The notes under the pieces are model-generated. The model made no database searches. It was not told the DNA's origin and was given only the letters and a program-made list of their open reading frames with translations. Positions 1 through 8,930 of a stretch of 64,000 nt of DNA are shown one piece after another (the stretch's first letter is position 1; every line of letters starts with the position of its first letter). The stretch spans positions 496,001-560,000 of the forward strand of contig NZ_VTGX01000002.1 of assembly GCF_009729095.1 (NCBI RefSeq). The letters run 5' to 3'. A program made the position numbers and the translations under genes. The DNA comes from Mycolicibacterium sp. CBMA 247 (GTDB taxonomy: Bacteria; Actinomycetota; Actinomycetes; Mycobacteriales; Mycobacteriaceae).

Positions 1-695
1 TAGTTCACCAGGTCGCCGCGGGACAGTCGGGTGTGGTGCACCCCTAGCTCGTCGCCGACCTTCAGGTCATCAAAGGACAGCGTCCGGGGCGTGCGGGTCG
101 TGCCTCCCTCGGAGATCCGCACCGCACCCTCGGGGCGCACTGTCTTCTGGTAATCGGCATCGGATGCGCCGATTCCGGAAAAGTCCACGTCGTGCATCAT
201 CGCGTTCTGGACGGCGGTCATGGTCGCCGGATTGATGTCGTCGGCGGTGACGCCGACGACGGTGGTGTGCAGCGTGTGGACCCGCTCGCCGGCAGTGTCA
301 GTGAAGGTGTTGGTGACGGTGATCATGTCTCTGCCGGCGATCCTGCGGATCGAGGTCAGTTCGATGTCGATCTTCAGCTCGTCGCCGGCCACGATCGGGC
401 GGTGCTGCTCGAAGACTTCCTCGGTCTGCAGGTAGGTGTCGTACCCGACGACCACCGATTCGAACATGCGCCGATTGCAGGCCATGGCCGGGGTTGACGT
501 GAACGTCAGCGGCGCGACCAGCCCTGAGTAGCCGAGCTCAGCGGCGGCAGCGACGTCCCAGTGTGCGGGGTGGTAATCCTGCACGGCACGGGCGTACTCG
601 CGTACCTTCTCGCGGCCGACTAAGTAGAGGCCGTCTGCCTCGTAGTAGTGGCCGACCCGGGCTTCGAGCGCCGACGCTTCTGGTGCTGCGGTCAT
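1..695 (-). CDS. Fused (3R)-hydroxyacyl-ACP dehydratase, HadA/HadB-like (partial)
   Basis: The gene runs off the left edge of the window, so only about 231 N-terminal residues are present. Residues 8-150 form a FAS1-type MaoC-like hot-dog domain of the HadA/HadC kind, with the stretches VGREKVREYARAV, HPAHWD and ELGYSGLVAPLTF. After a linker, TLSFDDLKVGDEL and LSRGDLVNY start a second, HadB-like hot-dog domain. In HadAB/HadBC the two domains are separate subunits that dehydrate beta-hydroxyacyl-AcpM in FAS-II mycolate synthesis. A single-chain fusion of this type is known in mycobacteria. The catalytic Asp/His of the HadB half lie outside the window, so activity cannot be judged. The start is the ATG preceding TAAPEASALEARVG. 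FAS-II membership is inferred from the family. Confidence 0.75.
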   Translation of the reverse strand, partial: MTAAPEASALEARVGHYYEADGLYLVGREKVREYARAVQDYHPAHWDVAAAAELGYSGLVAPLTFTSTPAMACNRRMFESVVVGYDTYLQTEEVFEQHRPIVAGDELKIDIELTSIRRIAGRDMITVTNTFTDTAGERVHTLHTTVVGVTADDINPATMTAVQNAMMHDVDFSGIGASDADYQKTVRPEGAVRISEGGTTRTPRTLSFDDLKVGDELGVHHTRLSRGDLVN

Positions 696-813
696 GAATT
701 TGCTCAACTTTTCTATCGGCCTGTTCGCTGAGGCCGACGAAAGCACACTAACGTCTGGCCGCCGCGGCGATCCACCTCGGCATGGCGCGGAATGCCGGTA
801 TTGAGCGCTTGGG

Positions 814-1389
814 TCACCGAGCCACCGGAGATCTGAGAGCGGCGCGCTGGTCGATGACGGCCAGTGCCCGGCCCGCCCAGTCGATGTTCTCTTCCTCGAA
901 CCGGATTCCCCGCAGCAGTGTCAGATAGGGGCCGACGCGCTCGGACTCGGCCAGGTACACATCTTCGGTGCGTCCGGCCAGAAGGTGGTCCTGCACGCGC
1001 CGGTAGCGCGCGAGTTTGGCGGTAGCCCATCGGAGTCGTTCGGTGAGCGAGTCGCGGACCGCCTCGATGTTGCCGGAATCCACTGCTTGGATCTGCACCA
1101 GGAGGTCTTCGCGGATCGCGCCGGGTTTCGGCGGAACCTCGGTGAACTCGAGCAAGGCTTGACGGCCTTCGTCGGTCAGCGAATACAGGCGCTTGTTCGG
1201 TCGGCGATCTTGTTCTACGAGCCGCGCCGCGATCAGCCCCTCCGAGGCCATGCGATCCAGTTCGCGGTAGAGCTGTTGAGGCGTCGCCATCCAGAAGTTG
1301 GCAACCGACGCGTCGAACCCTTTGGCCAGGTCATAGCCCGAAGCTTCGCCATCGAGGAGCGCGGCCAGGACTGCGTCGCGGAGCGCCAT
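814..1389 (-). CDS. PadR-family transcriptional regulator
   Basis: The product is 191 aa. Residues 1-80 are the PadR winged helix (ALRDAVLAALLDGEASGYDLAKGFD, then LYRELDRMASEGLI and the wing RRPNKRLYSLTDEGRQAL). Residues 90-180 are a helical C-terminal domain of the Vir_act_alpha_C type, which mediates dimerisation. PadR proteins are usually ligand-responsive repressors of a neighbouring promoter. The gene is divergent from the SnoaL-like gene at 1492, and the 102-bp gap holds an AT-rich inverted repeat, so control of that gene and of itself is likely. The effector is unknown. Confidence 0.9.
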   Translation of the reverse strand: MALRDAVLAALLDGEASGYDLAKGFDASVANFWMATPQQLYRELDRMASEGLIAARLVEQDRRPNKRLYSLTDEGRQALLEFTEVPPKPGAIREDLLVQIQAVDSGNIEAVRDSLTERLRWATAKLARYRRVQDHLLAGRTEDVYLAESERVGPYLTLLRGIRFEEENIDWAGRALAVIDQRAALRSPVAR

Positions 1390-1413
1390 GAGCCGATCGT
1401 ATCAGCGAAGTTA

Positions 1414-1433
1414 ATAATCAAAATATTGACTAT
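1414..1433. promoter_or_regulatory. Candidate PadR operator
   Basis: An inverted repeat with arms ATAATCAA and TTGACTAT (7 of 8 positions complementary) around a 4-base AT spacer lies in an unusually AT-rich island between the divergent padR-type gene (25 bp away) and the SnoaL-like gene (58 bp away). Its position and symmetry suit a dimeric winged-helix repressor. The assignment to this PadR protein is inference. Confidence 0.45.
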
Positions 1434-1491
1434 AGGAAGGCGGCGGGCCTAGCATCGCCGTTATTCAAGAAATTGGGTATGGAGGTGTCAT

Positions 1492-1908
1492 ATGCATCCG
1501 TTCCGGGAGGCAGTGGAGGCCCGTGACGAGGCCGCGATCGAGGCATTGTTGGCCGACGATGTGGTGTTCACGAGTCCGGTGGCATTCAAGCCGTATCCGG
1601 GCAAGCCGATCACCGCGGCGATCCTGCGCGGCGTCATGCGCGTCTTCGAAGATTTCCGGTACATCCGGGAGATCGCCGACGCTTCAGGACGCGACCACGC
1701 CTTGGTCTTCGAGGCGACGGTGGCAGGCAAGCAGATCACGGGATGCGACTTCCTGCATCTCGATGACGACGGCAAGATCGACGACTTCATGGTGATGGTT
1801 CGTCCGCTGTCGGCGGCGACCGCCTTGGCCGAGGCCATGGGTGCGCAGTTCGACCGCATCAAACAAGAAGCGGCAGAAGAGATTCAGCGGCTCGCCGCTA
1901 CGGCTTGA
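1492..1908 (+). CDS. SnoaL/NTF2-like protein
   Basis: This is a 138-aa single-domain protein of the cone-shaped NTF2-like fold. It opens HPFREAVEARDEAAIEALLADDVVFTSPV, the typical first helix and strand of SnoaL-like proteins, and continues FEATVAGKQITGCDFLHLDDDGKIDDFMVMVRPL. Members are small polyketide cyclases, isomerases or binding proteins, so no reaction can be assigned. The start is supported by a GGAGG five bases before ATG. The last 11 bases overlap the end of the convergent lipase-like gene. Regulation by the divergent PadR protein is plausible. Confidence 0.8.
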   Translation: MHPFREAVEARDEAAIEALLADDVVFTSPVAFKPYPGKPITAAILRGVMRVFEDFRYIREIADASGRDHALVFEATVAGKQITGCDFLHLDDDGKIDDFMVMVRPLSAATALAEAMGAQFDRIKQEAAEEIQRLAATA

Positions 1909-3751
1909 TCAGCGTCCCCGCATCCGATGCCGCTTTCTGCAGCTCCGGAATCGTCATGCCGGCGTAGTCGGCGTTCACCGGTCCCGACTTGTATCCCAGC
2001 CACGGCACCACGCCGGGGTCCGGGGTGACGCCCAGGTGGTAGGCCTGGATGCCGGGCAGGTGGTACTGGAGGAAGTTGCCCAACATGTCCACGATGAAGA
2101 TGGCGTCTCCGATGGGCCCGGTGCCCCACAGCGCCGACGCATTGACCAACGGTGTCGTGGCGCTGGGATCACCGATCATCACGATCGACCCGTAGTGCGG
2201 CTTGCTGCCTCCGCCGGGCACGTAGGCCGGCATGAACGGCTGCAGCCCGGGCAGGTCGGTAGAGAAGTAGGCCGCGGAGTCGCCGTAGGTTTCGACGTTG
2301 ACGAATCCGGAGCCGGCCCCATTGCCCGGCACCGTGGTGTTGATGCCGGGGCTCTCGAAACCGATGCCGCCCAGGCCCGTTTGTTGCGCGACGTATTCGG
2401 CCTCCCAGCCACCCAGTGAATGGCCGGTGACGACGATGTCGTCCTTGCGGTAGCCCTGCTCGATGGCCGCGGCCTCGACCTCCCGCTCGAAGGCCAGCGA
2501 GTCGGTGAACGCCTGGGGTGTGGTGTTGGTGAAGATCACCTGCGTATCGGCGATCACCTGGGAGACGGCGATCAGCGGATTGACCAACAGGTTCGTGCCG
2601 CCCGTTGTGCCCTGGTAGGCGACGATGATCTGGCCCTCAGGTGTCACCCACGCCTTGCCGGACATGCCGGTCAGCACATTGGTGGATTCCATCTGTTTGC
2701 CGTTGACCGCGAACGGTTTCAAGTCGCCCGGCGTACCGCCGAGCACGTACTCGGCGGTCGCGGCGTTGAGGAACTGCGACACCGTCGGGGTCTTGCCCGT
2801 GGTGGGGCCGGTGTAGGTCTGGGTCGGCGGCACCTGTTGCACGGCAGGGGTTTTGGTCAGGCCCAACCTGCATTCGACCTCCCGGAACGCCGCGAATATG
2901 GCGTCGTTGATCGGTGCGAAGTTGAGCGGGCTCTTCGGGCCGTTGGCCGAGACGGTGATGTCCAGCACTTGCAGCACCGTGTTGACGATGCGGCCGGGCA
3001 GAGCGGCGATCTTGGCGATCGGCGACAACGGCTCGGGGGCGCTCGGGGTGGTGTTGGGTGTTGTCGGCGTGGTTACCGCGGCGACCTTGGCGGTCAGCGG
3101 GAGCGTCTTCGCGGCGATCTGGGGGGCGGCTTGGGCGACCGCAGTGAGATCCGGCAGCGTGGCCTTGCTCGCCTGTTCCGCCGCGGAACCGGTCACCCCG
3201 GAGCCGTCGGCTGCGGACGGGGTGATCGCCGGCAGGCGCTTCGCTGCCGCGAGGCGTTGCAGTGTCGCGCGGGGTGACGATTCAGACTTGGTTGATCGTG
3301 GGTCGCCGATGAGCAGCGGAGCGGCAGGCTTGATGCCGCGGAGTATTGCGCCGGGAATCCTGGTCGCCGAGTCTTGCTGCGATGCCCCCGAACTCGGCTG
3401 CGCAGTGGGGGAGTGATCGGTTGCTGTATCGGTGTCCGACGATGTCGCGTCGGGGGTCGTTGCATCTGCCGTGCCCGAGTCGTGCGACTTCGTGGCCGCC
3501 GACGATCGGCCCGGACGTGTGCCATGCCGGTCGGCGGGCTTCTTGGGCCCGTGGCCGGTTCCCGCGGTCGAATGGCTCGACGCCTGACCCGATGAAGACG
3601 ATTGTCCCGATGAATCGGAGGTGCCGGGGTCCGCCCACGCCACCGCATGTCCGCTCGCGCTTGCGATCCCGATACCGACGGCTACGACGGATACGCCGTA
3701 GAGCAGTGGTATGTGTCGAGCATTCTTTGGGCAGCGCGAATCGTGCACCAT
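1898..3751 (-). CDS. Secreted lipase-like alpha/beta hydrolase with Ser/Pro-rich N-terminus
   Basis: The product is about 617 aa. A signal peptide (residues 12-40, ending AVAWADP) is followed by about 250 residues of low-complexity Ser/Thr/Pro/Ala sequence and a C-terminal alpha/beta hydrolase domain. The nucleophile elbow is GHSLGGWEAEYVAQQ, as in class 3 lipases. GDSAAYFSTD and YHLPGIQAYHLG are candidate sites for the acid and the His. The start chosen is the ATG of VHDSRCPK, with AGGGGGA 9 bases upstream; further ATGs lie upstream, the nearest at 3772. The layout suggests a cell-wall-spanning secreted lipase or esterase. The substrate is unknown. Confidence 0.75.
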   Translation of the reverse strand: MVHDSRCPKNARHIPLLYGVSVVAVGIGIASASGHAVAWADPGTSDSSGQSSSSGQASSHSTAGTGHGPKKPADRHGTRPGRSSAATKSHDSGTADATTPDATSSDTDTATDHSPTAQPSSGASQQDSATRIPGAILRGIKPAAPLLIGDPRSTKSESSPRATLQRLAAAKRLPAITPSAADGSGVTGSAAEQASKATLPDLTAVAQAAPQIAAKTLPLTAKVAAVTTPTTPNTTPSAPEPLSPIAKIAALPGRIVNTVLQVLDITVSANGPKSPLNFAPINDAIFAAFREVECRLGLTKTPAVQQVPPTQTYTGPTTGKTPTVSQFLNAATAEYVLGGTPGDLKPFAVNGKQMESTNVLTGMSGKAWVTPEGQIIVAYQGTTGGTNLLVNPLIAVSQVIADTQVIFTNTTPQAFTDSLAFEREVEAAAIEQGYRKDDIVVTGHSLGGWEAEYVAQQTGLGGIGFESPGINTTVPGNGAGSGFVNVETYGDSAAYFSTDLPGLQPFMPAYVPGGGSKPHYGSIVMIGDPSATTPLVNASALWGTGPIGDAIFIVDMLGNFLQYHLPGIQAYHLGVTPDPGVVPWLGYKSGPVNADYAGMTIPELQKAASDAGTLIKP

Positions 3752-3964
3752 TGCCGATGTCCCCCTTGACATTCCCCGGTGGTGTCCGCATCCGCCGGTG
3801 ACGGGAATGCCAGCTGCCGCGAACACACGCCGGGCCAATATATGACATCGTGTGATGCCAGTCATGGTTTTGGCGGCGTGAAAACAGCGGCGGCTTTCCT
3901 CTGCGGAGGGGGCTGTGCACAAATTTCCGGTTCGGGCCTGCCTCAGCCCGTCGTAGTCTCAGGT

Positions 3965-4417
3965 ATGCGTCAGTTGCGGGGTCTCGCCGGTGTTGCTGTC
4001 AGTGTTGTGTCGGTCGTCGCGGTCGCCACGGGATGCACCACAACCGCGGGAACACCCGTGGCGAAAACGGCCACGAAAACGACCAGTGCCGAGGCCTCCT
4101 CGCCCACCACGACCGAGCCGACCAGTAAGGCCGCAGGGCCAACCGGTACACCGGTGGGCACGGCGGTTATGAATGTCACCGGCGGCAGCGCCCCGGTGAC
4201 CATCCGCTACCGGATCAACGGTGGTGCGGAGCAAACCGAGACGTCTGTGACGCTCCCGTGGAAAAAGCAGTACTCCGTCTACGACGAGCTTGAGTCGGAG
4301 GTTGCCGCTGACGGCGGGACCAGTCCACTCACCTGCACGATCATTATGGATGGCGACAAGCTGGTGTCCTTCAAGACCGAGGTGCGGCCGGTGTGCAACT
4401 TCTCCTACTGGGGCTAG
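3965..4417 (+). CDS. MmpS-like lipoprotein
   Basis: The product is 150 aa. The N-terminus is a lipoprotein signal with lipobox VATGC, followed by a Thr/Ser/Pro/Ala linker. Residues 65-150 match the soluble beta-sandwich of MmpS proteins (VTIRYRINGG, TLPWKKQY, LTCTIIMDG, then a second Cys in RPVCNFSYWG). Ordinary MmpS proteins have a membrane anchor and pair with MmpL. This one is lipid-anchored with no mmpL beside it. It may stabilise an RND transporter encoded elsewhere or act alone. It is divergent from the lipase-like gene. Confidence 0.75.
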   Translation: MRQLRGLAGVAVSVVSVVAVATGCTTTAGTPVAKTATKTTSAEASSPTTTEPTSKAAGPTGTPVGTAVMNVTGGSAPVTIRYRINGGAEQTETSVTLPWKKQYSVYDELESEVAADGGTSPLTCTIIMDGDKLVSFKTEVRPVCNFSYWG

Positions 4418-5056
4418 CGATCCCGGTTCAGCGATGCCGGCCAGGCGCCGCGGGCAGCGACTTGGCACGCTGTGGCGGAGGCGGTGCCTACCGCGCTCGG
4501 GCGGGCACCTTACCGCTTTATTCTCACCAGTCGACCGATGGGCGACCGGACTCCGTGGAGTCAGCAATCCATTCCGAACACCGCGACGCGGCCGTGGCCC
4601 AGCTTGCCGAGGCGCCGTGAGTGCTTGGCAAGCTTTCCCTTTGAACAGAACAGGATTCGACTCGCCTTCGGCATTCGGTCAGGCCGTCAGCGGCATACCG
4701 CCGAGGCCCGTGACACAAGAGTGCACCATCGTCGACTCGCCGCGAACGGTCGGCGCCCACCTGAACCGGATCTTCCCCAAGCTGGGGTGTCCAGCCGGGT
4801 GGCACTCGGCCAGGGCATTGCACGATCTCGGTGATTAGCTGCCCGGAAAAAGACGAGCGCTGTCGGCGGGCGCGCAGCAAACAATGTCAAATCCGAGAGT
4901 GTGAATTACGTCTCTGTTGAAGCACTTTGGGTGTGCAAACGCTGCTTAAGAGGGATCCTTAAGGTGTCCACGGCCACGCGATGCATCGCCTCAGCTTGGC
5001 CGAGCACACCGGGCACGGAATCGAAGTGCCGTGGAGCTCTGCTGGAGGTCATGAAT
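4418..5056. other. Gene-poor stretch with decayed sequence
   Basis: No intact gene is supported here. Reading frames are short and have no credible starts. The stretch holds a LuxR-type HTH remnant near 4726-4838 and, around 4590-4660, a sequence that looks superficially tRNA-like but does not fold. It looks like decayed sequence between the MmpS-like lipoprotein and small hypothetical genes. Confidence 0.6.
4726..4838 (+). pseudogene. LuxR-family HTH remnant
   Basis: One frame reads DSPRTVGAHLNRIFPKLG, the recognition helix and last helix of a LuxR/GerE domain. The continuation VSSRVALGQ is in a different frame, and the end HDLGD followed by TAG is back in the first frame, so small indels have broken the reading frame. 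Nothing upstream encodes the rest of a LuxR protein. It is the 3' end of a lost LuxR-type regulator. Confidence 0.55.
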
Positions 5057-5317
5057 ATGACGACAAACGCTGCCGGCTCGACTGTCATCGAGCTGGCGAC
5101 GCACCCCGTCTGGTGTTCGTCGCGACAGTACTCACGCGAGCTCGCCGAGGCCAGGCGCAGGCATCCGTCGTCCTATCGGCCTGACACGGAAGACGATGTG
5201 CCCGACCCTGACTCCCAGGGCTCGTCAAACCAGCGAACCAACGCCCGGGTGATCACACTTGCCTGCGTTCGCGGCGCGAGGCTGAACGCGGCCCGCAGCG
5301 CGGCGGCCGCGGACTGA
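5057..5317 (+). CDS. Possible small protein with HPVWC motif
   Basis: This is an 86-aa frame with a well-placed GGAGGT 7-8 bases before ATG. Residues 10-20 read VIELATHPVWC, which recalls the start of small actinobacterial proteins with an HPxWC motif (DUF6907-like), but the rest is Arg/Ser-rich and matches nothing I know. It may be a real small gene or the 5' end of a frameshifted one. The opposite strand is also open here, which lowers confidence. Confidence 0.3.
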   Translation: MTTNAAGSTVIELATHPVWCSSRQYSRELAEARRRHPSSYRPDTEDDVPDPDSQGSSNQRTNARVITLACVRGARLNAARSAAAAD

Positions 5318-5469
5318 AATCCCACCGTCACCGAAGCCTGCCGGGTCGTTCTGGGCTGCATGCGGATTGGATGGGTTGACCAGTCGGTGATCACCCGCAA
5401 CGGGGGCTTCTGATCCTCCGCACTCGTCGGGACCGGAAACCCTGCTGGTCGCAAGTATGCTCAATCGCC

Positions 5470-5982
5470 ATGACAAGCGGTCTCGATGCAAGGCAGCAGG
5501 ATTCTCAAGGTGAACTCGCGCCTACGCGCTTCGTGATCGCCCACGACGACTACCACGCGAGGTTGGTGGGAAGGGCCGCTGATGGTAGGCAGTTCTTCAT
5601 TACAACCCCGTTCAGCTCCCGCACCAGCGCTGAGTTCGTGGCGCGGTACCTATTTGACGCAGACGGTGCACTCGTCGACGCGACGATAGTCCCCCTCGGA
5701 GCCCGGCCCGGCACGGTGGCGCTCCCAGGAAACGTGATGCAGTTCCCCGCCCAAGCGGAAGCACTCGAGCAGCTCCTGAACCAGATTCAGCCCGTTAGCT
5801 TCGAGAACATCGAGATAGCCCCGTTTTCGATTACCGCGCACGGGCAGGAATTCGGTCTGATACTTCAGGGGCCGGACCCCGAATATCCGGACGATGACGA
5901 CTGGCACTGGACCGTCACTGTGGAACCTGGCGACTACATGGCCTTCTACTCGCCCTGGGACAGCGGCGACTACGATACGTGA
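5470..5982 (+). CDS. Hypothetical protein, acidic C-terminus
   Basis: This 170-aa protein belongs to no family I recognise. Residues 20-75 look like a small alpha/beta domain (RFVIAHDDYHARLVGRAADGRQFFITTPF). The C-terminal third is acidic and aromatic (GPDPEYPDDDDWHWTVTVEPGDYMAFY). It has no signal peptide or membrane segment, so it is probably cytosolic. It stands alone between a decayed region and the convergent mmpL. Codon use looks genuine, and no overlapping frame is better. Confidence 0.6.
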   Translation: MTSGLDARQQDSQGELAPTRFVIAHDDYHARLVGRAADGRQFFITTPFSSRTSAEFVARYLFDADGALVDATIVPLGARPGTVALPGNVMQFPAQAEALEQLLNQIQPVSFENIEIAPFSITAHGQEFGLILQGPDPEYPDDDDWHWTVTVEPGDYMAFYSPWDSGDYDT

Positions 5983-6074
5983 CGGACATCGGCGGACACT
6001 ACCGGCTGATTCAGCGGCAGCCGCTTCAGCAACCGAACTCGGCCTGACGCTGATGGTCGCGCACGCTCGTGACC

Positions 6075-8930
6075 CTATGCGGGGACATCCTGTCGCGACC
6101 TCATCCGCTGCTCCCTCACCCGCTGCGGCAGCGGGCGCTGACGCACGAATGTCGGCCACCAGAACCACGGCCCGAGCAGCCTGACGAGACACGGCACGAT
6201 GAACGAGCGCACGATGAGAGTGTCGAGCAGCAGACCGATACACACGGTGGATCCCACCTGACCGATGGTGCGCAGATCGCTGGAAAGCATTGCCAGCATG
6301 GTGAACGCGAAGACCAGACCCGCCGATGTCACCACGCCGCCGGTGCTTCCGAGTGCGCGGATCAGACCGGTGTTCAGCCCGGCATGCACTTCTTCCTTCA
6401 ACCGGGCGATCAACAGCAGGTTGTAGTCCGAACCGACCGCCACCAGGATGATGAACGTGAGTGGCAGGATCAGCCAGTGCAGGTGCAGGCCGATCAGGTG
6501 CTGCCAGATCAGCACCGAGAGCCCGAACGCCCCGGCGTAGGAGAAGGCCACCGTGCCGGGGATGACCAAGGCGGCCACCAGACTTCGCGTGATGACCATC
6601 ATGATCAGGAAGATCAGCACGAACGCGGCGATAGCGGCGATCAGCAGATCGGACTTGGCGTACTGCTGGATGTCCCGGTTGTTCGAGCCGGATCCGCCGA
6701 TGTAGATCTTCGAGCCCGCCAGTGAGGTTTCTTTGAGCGCAATCTTGATCGCGTCGGGAAACTGTTCGACGTGCTGGATACCTTCCGGGCCCATCGCGTT
6801 GCCCTCGTGGGTGACGATGAACCGGGCCGCCTTGCCGTCCGGTGACATCATCAGCTGCATACCGGTTTTGATGTCTTCGTTGTCGAATGCTTCTCGGGGG
6901 ATGTAGAAGAAGTCATCGCTGCGGGAGGCGTCGAAGTCGTTGCCGACATTGATCATGTCGTCGAAGGTCTGGTCGGTGTTGTCGGCCTGAATGTTGGACG
7001 GGCCGTAGGTATTGACGATCAGTGACTGCAGGCCCTGCATGTCATTGGCCATGACCTTCAGCTGGGAAACCATCTGGGGCAGCAGTTTGTCGACGACTTC
7101 GAGGGAGCCCACCGCCTCCTTGATATCGCCGGCCAGGCTGTCGACGCTGTCGAGCATGTCGAACAGTGACCTGAATGTCCAGCACGCGGGAATGTCGAAA
7201 CAGTGTGGTTCCCAATAGAAATAATTGCGCAGCGGCCGCATGAAATCGTCGAGGTTGGCGACCTCGTCCCTCATCTGATCCGTGACCTGCTCCATGTCCT
7301 CCATGGTGACCACGGTGTTGTGCATCTCGTCGGCGAGCTTCTGGGTCAGGTCGATCGTCTGTCGCAGCACCGTGATCGTGTGCGCCATGATCTGCGCCTG
7401 CTGGTCGGTGTTGCTGTTCATCTGCCGGGTGAACGGGAGCTGCTGGCCGTTCCCACTGCCTTGCGTGGTGAACAGGTAGGGCAGGCTGGCATGCTCCAGC
7501 GCCCTGCCCATGGGCCTGGTGATGCTCTGCACCATCGCGACGCCGGGAAGGCGGATGAGGGCCTTGGCCGCCCGGTCCAGCGAGATGAAATCAGCTGAGT
7601 TGCGCATGTCGTGATCCGACTCGATCATCAGCATCTCGCTGAACAACTTGCTCTTCGAGAAGTGGCGATCCGCCGCTTGGAAACCCTCGTTGGCAGGCGC
7701 GTCGGCCGGTTGGTAATTCCGGTCGTCGTAACTCACCAGGTATGTCGGCACGAACACGGCGCCGATCGTCACGAGGGCAACGCTGGCGACCAGGATCGGT
7801 TTGGGCCAGCGCACGACGCTGGTGCCGATCCGCCGGTACAGCCGTGCCTTGACCTTTCGCTTCGGATCGAACAAGCCGAACAGGCTTCCCACGCTCAACA
7901 GGGCCGGCCCGACCGTCAGCGCGCCGACGACGGTCAACACCATGCTGATCGCAACAGCCGGGCCCATGGTGTGGAAGTAATTGAGCCGCGCGAAACTCAG
8001 GCAGAAGGCCGCGCCGGCGATGGTGAGCCCGGAGCCGATGATGACGTGTGAGACACCCCGGTACGCGGTGTAGTAGGCGTCCTCACGACTCTCGCCCGCC
8101 AACCGTGCCTCGTGATAGCGGCCGAGCAGGAAGATGCCGTAATCCGTTCCGGCGCCCAAGGTCAGAGACACAACCATGTTGACGGCAAACGAAGACAGTT
8201 CGATATAGCCGAAATGCCCGAGGGTGGCGATCACTCCCTTGGCGGCAAGCATCAGGATCAACACCCCGAACAACGGCACCAGCATGGTGGTGATCGAGCG
8301 GTACACCAGCAGCAGCATGAAGATGATCAGGAAGATCGTGACGATCGTGATGTTGTTCAGGCTCGAATTGGCGATGTTGACGGTGTCCGCGGCCAGCGGC
8401 GCCGCACCGCTGACATAGACCTTGAGCCCCGGCGGCGGCGTGTCGTTGGCGACGGTCTCGCGCACCGCCCGCACGGAGTCGTTCGCCTGGATCTGGCCGA
8501 TGTCGCCGGCGAGTCGCAGCAGCACGTAGGCGGCCCTGCCGTCGAGGCTCTGCGCCCCGGCCGAGGTGATCGGCCTACCCCAGGTATCCATCACGTACTG
8601 CACATGCGCGGTGTCGGCCTTGAGCCGGCGAACCAGATCGTCGTAGTACTGGTGGTCGGCCGCCCCGAGCGGACGGTCGGCCTCCAGCACCAGCATGGTC
8701 ATGCTGGTGGACGTGGATTCCTGGAACTTCTCACCGATCCGCAGCATCGCCACCTGAGATGGCGCGTAGTGCGGGACGAGTGGTCCGGCGAGTTCTTCGG
8801 CGACCCGCTCCACCTGCGGCACAAAGGTATTCGTCGCGACGGCCAGTAGGCCCCAGAAGACGATGATGGGCACGGCCAGCAGCCGGACCGTCCTTGCGAC
8901 AAAGGGCCGGTCTGCTTGGTGTGCGCTCAC
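6075..8930 (-). CDS. MmpL-family RND transporter
   Basis: The 951-aa product has the MmpL layout: one N-terminal membrane helix (LLAVPIIVFWGLLAVATNTFV), a periplasmic porter domain, a helix bundle (about residues 195-380), a second large periplasmic loop with a long helical region, and a C-terminal bundle of five helices (about residues 760-930). MmpL proteins use the proton gradient to export lipids, siderophores or drugs. Characteristic stretches are SLTLGAGTDYGIFLLGRYHEAR in the first bundle and VAVGSDYNLLLIARLKEE in the second, which carry the Asp-Tyr pairs of proton relay. The start overlaps the mmpS stop by 4 bases, so the two are translationally coupled. The C-terminus is short, without a long cytosolic tail, like the MmpL4/5 class. 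The substrate is not assigned. Confidence 0.95.
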   Translation of the reverse strand: MSAHQADRPFVARTVRLLAVPIIVFWGLLAVATNTFVPQVERVAEELAGPLVPHYAPSQVAMLRIGEKFQESTSTSMTMLVLEADRPLGAADHQYYDDLVRRLKADTAHVQYVMDTWGRPITSAGAQSLDGRAAYVLLRLAGDIGQIQANDSVRAVRETVANDTPPPGLKVYVSGAAPLAADTVNIANSSLNNITIVTIFLIIFMLLLVYRSITTMLVPLFGVLILMLAAKGVIATLGHFGYIELSSFAVNMVVSLTLGAGTDYGIFLLGRYHEARLAGESREDAYYTAYRGVSHVIIGSGLTIAGAAFCLSFARLNYFHTMGPAVAISMVLTVVGALTVGPALLSVGSLFGLFDPKRKVKARLYRRIGTSVVRWPKPILVASVALVTIGAVFVPTYLVSYDDRNYQPADAPANEGFQAADRHFSKSKLFSEMLMIESDHDMRNSADFISLDRAAKALIRLPGVAMVQSITRPMGRALEHASLPYLFTTQGSGNGQQLPFTRQMNSNTDQQAQIMAHTITVLRQTIDLTQKLADEMHNTVVTMEDMEQVTDQMRDEVANLDDFMRPLRNYFYWEPHCFDIPACWTFRSLFDMLDSVDSLAGDIKEAVGSLEVVDKLLPQMVSQLKVMANDMQGLQSLIVNTYGPSNIQADNTDQTFDDMINVGNDFDASRSDDFFYIPREAFDNEDIKTGMQLMMSPDGKAARFIVTHEGNAMGPEGIQHVEQFPDAIKIALKETSLAGSKIYIGGSGSNNRDIQQYAKSDLLIAAIAAFVLIFLIMMVITRSLVAALVIPGTVAFSYAGAFGLSVLIWQHLIGLHLHWLILPLTFIILVAVGSDYNLLLIARLKEEVHAGLNTGLIRALGSTGGVVTSAGLVFAFTMLAMLSSDLRTIGQVGSTVCIGLLLDTLIVRSFIVPCLVRLLGPWFWWPTFVRQRPLPQRVREQRMRSRQDVPA

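Noticed and set aside
4590..4680. tRNA-like sequence (VAQLAEAP-type translation, TTCGACT resembling a T-loop, TTGGCAA resembling an Ala anticodon loop)
   Set aside because: D, anticodon and T stems do not pair with legal spacing and there is no acceptor stem. At most it is a decayed relic.
5173..5454. 93-codon minus-strand frame opposite the small HPVWC frame
   Set aside because: No ribosome binding site, no recognisable domain, and the plus frame has the better start; neither is secure.
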